Assembly (NCBI GenBank): GCA_014804495.1 | Contig: JAAUZS010000162.1 | Span: forward strand, 1-7,506 | Reading direction: 5' to 3' | From: Lachnospiraceae bacterium | Lineage (GTDB): Bacteria > Bacillota > Clostridia > Lachnospirales > Lachnospiraceae | Length of the DNA stretch: 7,506 nucleotides | Part shown: piece by piece, positions 5,242-7,506 of the stretch | How the letters are laid out: the number at the start of each line of letters is the position of its first letter | Position numbering within the stretch: position 1 is the first letter of the stretch | Program-made: the position numbers and the translations under genes | The notes under the pieces: model-generated | The model's input: the letters and a program-made list of their open reading frames with translations, nothing else | Database searches by the model: none | What the model was told of the DNA's origin: nothing

Positions 5242-6066
5242 ATGTTAGAGTTACCGGAAAGCTATACGATATCCAGCCAGATAGAGAAGAATCTGGCAGG
5301 AAAAATAATAAGTTATATTGAAGTATTACATACACCTCACAGTTTTGCATTCTTTCATGGTGATATTAAGAAATATGGAGACTTACTGGAAGGACAAACA
5401 ATCATGAATACTACCTATCATGGCGGCATGATAGAAATGGATACTGAGGATTGCATGGTAGTGTTTGCTGATGGTGCGTATCCAAAATATTATGAAGATA
5501 AAAAGAAATTCCCGAAAAAGCATCAATTGGCCATTTATTTTGATGATGAGACGGCTATTTTTGTGTCAATACAAATGTATGGCATTATCTTTATATTCCC
5601 GAAGGGGAAATGTACAGAAGGCTACTATATATCTTCCAGCAGTAAGATAAATCCGTTGCGGGATGAATTCACTTTTGAATATTTTCGGAGTCTTTATCCC
5701 GGTAATCATAAAAAAATAACCGCAAAGGCATTCCTTGCCACAGAGCAGAGAATACCGGGTCTTGGGAATGGTGTATTGCAGGATATCTTGTGGGATGCCG
5801 GAATTGATCCGCGTTTTGACATGAGAGAAGCTTCCGAGACTGACTTTATGTCATTATATACTTCAGTAAGGAAAATCCTTAAGGAAATGTGCGAACAAGG
5901 CGGTCGGGATACGGAAAGAGATTTATTTGGACAAAAGGGAAAATATATTACCCAGTTAAGTAAAAATACCTTGTATGAGCCATGTATTAAGTGCGGACAT
6001 GAGATACATAAAGCAAATTTCTTAGGCGGGGTAGTGTATTTTTGTGAGAATTGCCAAAAGAAGTAA
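5242..6066 (+). CDS. Fpg/Nei-family DNA glycosylase-like protein, probably catalytically altered
   Basis: The 274-residue product has the family's full layout and length: N-terminal MLELPE (compare MPELPE), a beta-rich half, the helix-two-turn-helix around QRIPGLGNGVLQDILWDAG (169-187), and a C-terminal zinc finger with C248, C251, C268 and C271. In active Fpg/Nei enzymes the residue after Met is Pro, the base-excision and lyase nucleophile; here it is Leu. E3, E6 and the GxGN asparagine (N176) are retained. The beta-strand lysine (Fpg Lys57 region) aligns to His60/Gly61, and the zinc-finger arginine (GGR in Fpg) is Val264. It may bind damaged or abasic DNA, or another ligand, without classical glycosylase/lyase chemistry. 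ATG 5242 follows AGGAGG (5229-5234) by 7 bases. The 71-bp gap after toroid 2 lacks a terminator, so it belongs to the same operon. Confidence 0.85.
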   Translation: MLELPESYTISSQIEKNLAGKIISYIEVLHTPHSFAFFHGDIKKYGDLLEGQTIMNTTYHGGMIEMDTEDCMVVFADGAYPKYYEDKKKFPKKHQLAIYFDDETAIFVSIQMYGIIFIFPKGKCTEGYYISSSSKINPLRDEFTFEYFRSLYPGNHKKITAKAFLATEQRIPGLGNGVLQDILWDAGIDPRFDMREASETDFMSLYTSVRKILKEMCEQGGRDTERDLFGQKGKYITQLSKNTLYEPCIKCGHEIHKANFLGGVVYFCENCQKK

Positions 6067-6081
6067 GGATATTCAAATAAA

Positions 6082-6258
6082 TTGGAGAATGAAAGACGCA
6101 AAGAAATTTTTCTTTCAGAACCGACACAGGAAGAGCTTGTTTAGAAAATTGACGTTGAAAAGTGATGGACTTGGGAAGACGAAAAGTTAATGGAAGCTTA
6201 TAATTGTAGAAAAAATATGGATGAGTTTAGAAAAAGCTGGAATTTGGAAAAAAGATAA
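6082..6258 (+). pseudogene. Decayed gene fragment downstream of the Fpg-like gene
   Basis: The frame, which happens to be that of the preceding gene, reads LENERRKEIFLSEPTQEELV, stop (6142), KIDVEK, stop (6163), WTWEDEKLMEAYNCRKNMDE and FRKSWNLEKR, ending at TAA 6256-6258. The composition is protein-like (charged, helical, two Trp) on both sides of the stops, suggesting a gene or gene tail inactivated by point mutations. I do not recognise the family. A 33-codon basic reading frame beginning at ATG 6089 in another frame is the alternative; it has GGAG (6084-6087) too close for a good site. Confidence 0.4.
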
Positions 6259-6272
6259 ATATCAAATGAGGT

Positions 6273-6310
6273 CCCATGTGCTTATATAAAGATAAGTATG
6301 TGGGCTTTTT
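6273..6310 (+). terminator. Rho-independent terminator of the toroid/Fpg-like operon
   Basis: CCCATGTGCTTAT (6273-6285) pairs with ATAAGTATGTGGG (6292-6304) over 13 bp with three G-U pairs and a 6-nt loop, followed by C and TTTTT (6306-6310). It is the first convincing terminator after the start of the operon near 3074. Confidence 0.8.
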
Positions 6311-6537
6311 CTTATGTTCAAAAACATGCAAATGCTCAGGCGAGTTGCTTGATGATGGAGCAGTGTCTGCCTTATCAGCCATATTTAATGATAATGAGGA
6401 AAATTATGTTTTAAAAAATACACAATGTATCTGATTTTTCTAAGATTATGTGCCAACTTTAAAATGTATGTCTTGAAAGTGTCATGAAGCATTACAAAAG
6501 ATACTTTCCATAAAAAGCCCCATCATTGCGCAATAAA
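6311..6537. other. Spacer without a supported gene
   Basis: An A/T-rich stretch between the operon terminator and the mobilisation remnant. A 52-codon + strand frame from ATG 6276 to TGA 6432-6434 (beginning MCLYKDKYVGFFLCSKTCKC) extends across it, but its start lies inside the terminator stem and it has no ribosome binding site. The same frame beyond the stop (DYVPTLKCMS, then KCHEALQKIL) also looks faintly protein-like, so decayed coding sequence is possible. The region includes the palindrome ATTGCGCAAT near 6530. No RNA gene was recognised. Confidence 0.4.
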
Positions 6538-6706
6538 TCAAATTATTTGACTTAATTCAGATACAAGTTTTATTCCGTCCTGAAGTTCTTGTCGGTAGGC
6601 AGCATCGCCATATGCTGCGCCACTTTGATTAACAGCATCAATTAGCTTGTTGACTTGTTTTGACTGTTTCTTGTTCAAATTCATTTTTCCAGTACTGTTC
6701 AGCCGC
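6538..6706 (-). pseudogene. Out-of-frame C-terminal part of a MobC-like gene
   Basis: Downstream of about residue 74 of the MobC-like protein, a frame displaced by one base stays open to TGA at 6538-6540. It encodes LNSTGKMNLNKKQSKQVNKL and IDAVNQSGAAYGDAAYRQEL, ending GIKLVSELSQII. The NLN followed by a helical tail fits the position of the GxNLNQIA-type segment of MobC proteins. It is therefore probably the rest of mobC put out of frame, or the tail of a different mobC allele joined by recombination (it is more A/T-rich than the 5' part). A 13-bp palindrome TCAAATTATTTGA (6538-6550) covers its end. No relaxase gene follows, although one usually does. Confidence 0.5.
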
Positions 6707-6928
6707 CCCATACTCGGCTGTGAGTTTCCCAACGGCTGCAAGCAGTTCATCATTGACCGGGGAAACGGTAATGACAGGGCGTATCCTTGACTTAATAAGG
6801 GCTTGCCGGATATATTCAGACTGGCTCATTTGGCAGAGGGTGACACGCTCGGAAAACTCGGCGTATTCTTCCTCGGTCAAGCGTGTCTTGATTACCCGGC
6901 TGCGGTGGGGCGTGTTGTATCTTTTCAT
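6638..6928 (-). CDS. mobC: MobC-like relaxosome accessory protein, frameshifted
   Basis: The frame encodes 96 residues. Residues 1-73 resemble MobC/ribbon-helix-helix relaxosome proteins of clostridial integrative elements: basic start MKRYNTPHRSRVIKTRLTEE, then MSQSEYIRQALI (34-45) as the ribbon-helix-helix core, then ITVSPVNDELLAAVGKLTAE (53-72). These proteins bind oriT and help the relaxase nick DNA. From about residue 75 the frame (AAEQYWKNEFEQETV) no longer looks like the family, while a neighbouring frame does, so the gene is probably inactivated. ATG 6928 is chosen because AAAGGAG (complement of 6938-6944) lies 9 bases upstream. The frame stays open much further upstream, but that stretch covers structured non-coding DNA. 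Comparable elements place oriT upstream of mobC, as found here. Confidence 0.75.
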   Translation of the reverse strand: MKRYNTPHRSRVIKTRLTEEEYAEFSERVTLCQMSQSEYIRQALIKSRIRPVITVSPVNDELLAAVGKLTAEYGAAEQYWKNEFEQETVKTSQQAN

Positions 6929-6954
6929 GGGCTTCAACTCCTTTCTTTTTATGC

Positions 6955-7149
6955 TTTGCCCTTTCACTAATAGGAGAAAAACAGGGGGCAAAACGGAAGT
7001 GTTTTTTGAAAAATCCGAAAAATTTTTTTCGGGGATTTTTTCAAGCGGCGCAAGCCGCAAAAAGGCGGGTTTGGGGTGGCAACCCCAACAAGATTCCCGC
7101 AGGACAAAATGAGCGTTCACGCGAATTTTGGTACTGTGGTAGAATCTTG
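6955..7149. other. Candidate origin of transfer (oriT) region with nested dyads
   Basis: This non-coding stretch directly upstream of mobC holds a series of dyads. TTTGCCC/GGGCAAA lies at 6955-6961 and 6986-6992. A long A/T-rich hairpin occupies 7006-7044. GCGGC-GCAA-GCCGC lies at 7045-7058. TTGGGGT-GGCA-ACCCCAA lies at 7071-7088. CAAGATTC (7089-7096) is matched by GAATCTTG (7142-7149). Nested inside that outer pair, CAAAAT-GA-GCG-TTCA-CGC-GA-ATTTTG (7105-7130) is a near-perfect dyad with facing GA/GA mismatches. Dense inverted repeats just upstream of a MobC gene are the usual form of oriT. The arrangement resembles Tn1549-like elements (from memory, not searched). The nick site is not determined. 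Confidence 0.6.
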
Positions 7150-7346
7150 CTCTAAAAAAGCAGCGGCTTCCTCTGTGTGGGCTTCCGCTGGTTTCCCCGG
7201 CAGGCGGGGCGGGGATTCTGCCAACTCTGCGGCGGTATTTTTTCCCTATATCCTTACTACGCAGCGCAGGGGAAATCTGGCAAAGTCCCCCGAAATTTCC
7301 TGTGGTTTCTTTTCGCGTTTTCCTATCAGCTTTTGACAAAAATGGG
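7150..7346. other. GC-rich non-coding part of the mobile element
   Basis: No gene is supported on either strand. Several frames stay open here but lack ribosome binding sites and protein-like composition. A CAGCGG/CCGCTG inverted repeat (7161-7166 with 7185-7190) and G/C tracts (7195-7214) are visible. It lies between the response-regulator terminator and the oriT-like dyads and probably belongs to the same mobile element. It could hold the mobC promoter, which I could not place with confidence. Confidence 0.4.
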
Positions 7347-7384
7347 CGCAAAAAAACAGGAAACCTTTTCTTGATTTCCTGTTT
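7347..7384 (-). terminator. Rho-independent terminator after the response regulator gene
   Basis: On the - strand, AAACAGGAAA (complement of 7375-7384) pairs perfectly over 10 bp with TTTCCTGTTT (complement of 7354-7363). The T-run continues (complement of A7350-A7356). It lies 35 bp after the stop codon of the response regulator fragment. Confidence 0.85.
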
Positions 7385-7418
7385 GGCGTTGCCGTTTGTG
7401 GCGGCGGTTATTCGGTTG

Positions 7419-7506
7419 TCATTCTCCGGAAGCGAACTTGTAGCCCATGCCTAAAACGGTCTTTATGTAGGTGGGCTTTTTGCTGTCCGGCTCTATCTTT
7501 TTCCGC
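7419..7506 (-). CDS. OmpR/VanR-type response regulator, C-terminal end (partial)
   Basis: Only the last 28 codons are inside the window: RKKIEPDSKKPTYIKTVLGM, then GYKFASGE and TGA at 7419-7421. The pattern R-K-K-I-E-P-D-x-K-x-P-x-Y-I-K-T-V-x-G-x-G-Y-K-F is the wing of the OmpR/PhoB winged-helix DNA-binding domain and is closest in feel to VanR-like regulators of Firmicutes. The receiver domain and start lie beyond the right edge. Such two-component genes are frequent cargo or neighbours in Tn1549-like elements. It is followed by its own terminator, so it is not co-transcribed with mobC to any large extent. Confidence 0.85.
   Translation of the reverse strand, partial: RKKIEPDSKKPTYIKTVLGMGYKFASGE

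Noticed and set aside
6276..6434. 52-codon + strand frame, possible Cys-rich small protein
   Set aside because: Its start lies in the terminator stem and no ribosome binding site precedes it. Kept only as a remark in the spacer entry.
6485..6540. Terminator for the mobC remnant (GGGGCTTTTT on the - strand)
   Set aside because: The T-run is present but there is no matching stem before it; ATTGCGCAAT is a short self-palindrome without a loop.
6955..7149. CRISPR-like or tandem repeat array upstream of mobC
   Set aside because: The dyads have different sequences and spacing; there is no direct repeat with regular spacers.
6929..7351. Long - strand open frame extending mobC upstream to 7351
   Set aside because: It runs through multiple inverted repeats of the oriT-like region, its translation is low-complexity and basic, and AAAGGAG before ATG 6928 marks the real start.

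Overview
The window looks like an accessory region of a Gram-positive anaerobe of the class Clostridia, probably a Lachnospiraceae-type gut commensal. The reasons are a T-box leader, strong AGGAGG-type ribosome binding sites, A/T-rich genes with clostridial-looking proteins, and, at the right edge, a more GC-rich block resembling the mobilisation region of Tn1549-like integrative elements. No species can be named from the sequence alone.

Left part (1-2614, + strand): the 3' half of a T-box riboswitch with its antiterminator and terminator stands directly before a MATE-family multidrug/organic-compound exporter (156-1505). A small metallo-beta-lactamase-fold hydrolase follows 3 bases later (1509-2108), then a separately spaced GNAT acetyltransferase (2165-2614) with visibly higher GC. 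The exporter and hydrolase look like one transcription unit whose read-through depends on an uncharged tRNA.

Middle (2516-6310): an XRE-type regulator on the - strand (start 2935) runs into the 3' end of the GNAT gene and appears to have lost its C-terminal half there. From its divergent promoter region, which holds a perfect 10-bp inverted repeat, two extended -10 promoters sharing a 13-bp repeat, and three tandem hairpins, runs a + strand operon. It encodes two paralogous alpha/alpha-toroid (prenyltransferase/squalene-oxidase-repeat-like) proteins (3221-4144, 4187-5170) and a Fpg/Nei-family protein (5242-6066). The Fpg/Nei-like protein keeps the H2TH motif and the four-Cys zinc finger but lacks the catalytic N-terminal proline and other key residues. 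A broken gene remnant and a good Rho-independent terminator (6273-6310) close the unit. A short in-frame relic of a second fpg-like gene lies just before the second toroid gene. This operon is the best candidate for something undescribed: two toroid proteins beside a probably non-catalytic lesion-recognition fold, with a divergent regulator.

Right part (6311-7506, - strand): a low-information spacer, then a MobC-like relaxosome protein (start 6928) that is frameshifted or chimeric near residue 75. No relaxase gene follows it in the window. Upstream of mobC is about 490 bases of structured non-coding DNA with several dyads, including a likely oriT, then a strong terminator and the last 28 codons of an OmpR/VanR-type response regulator entering from the right edge. 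This block reads as the decayed end of a conjugative or mobilisable element.
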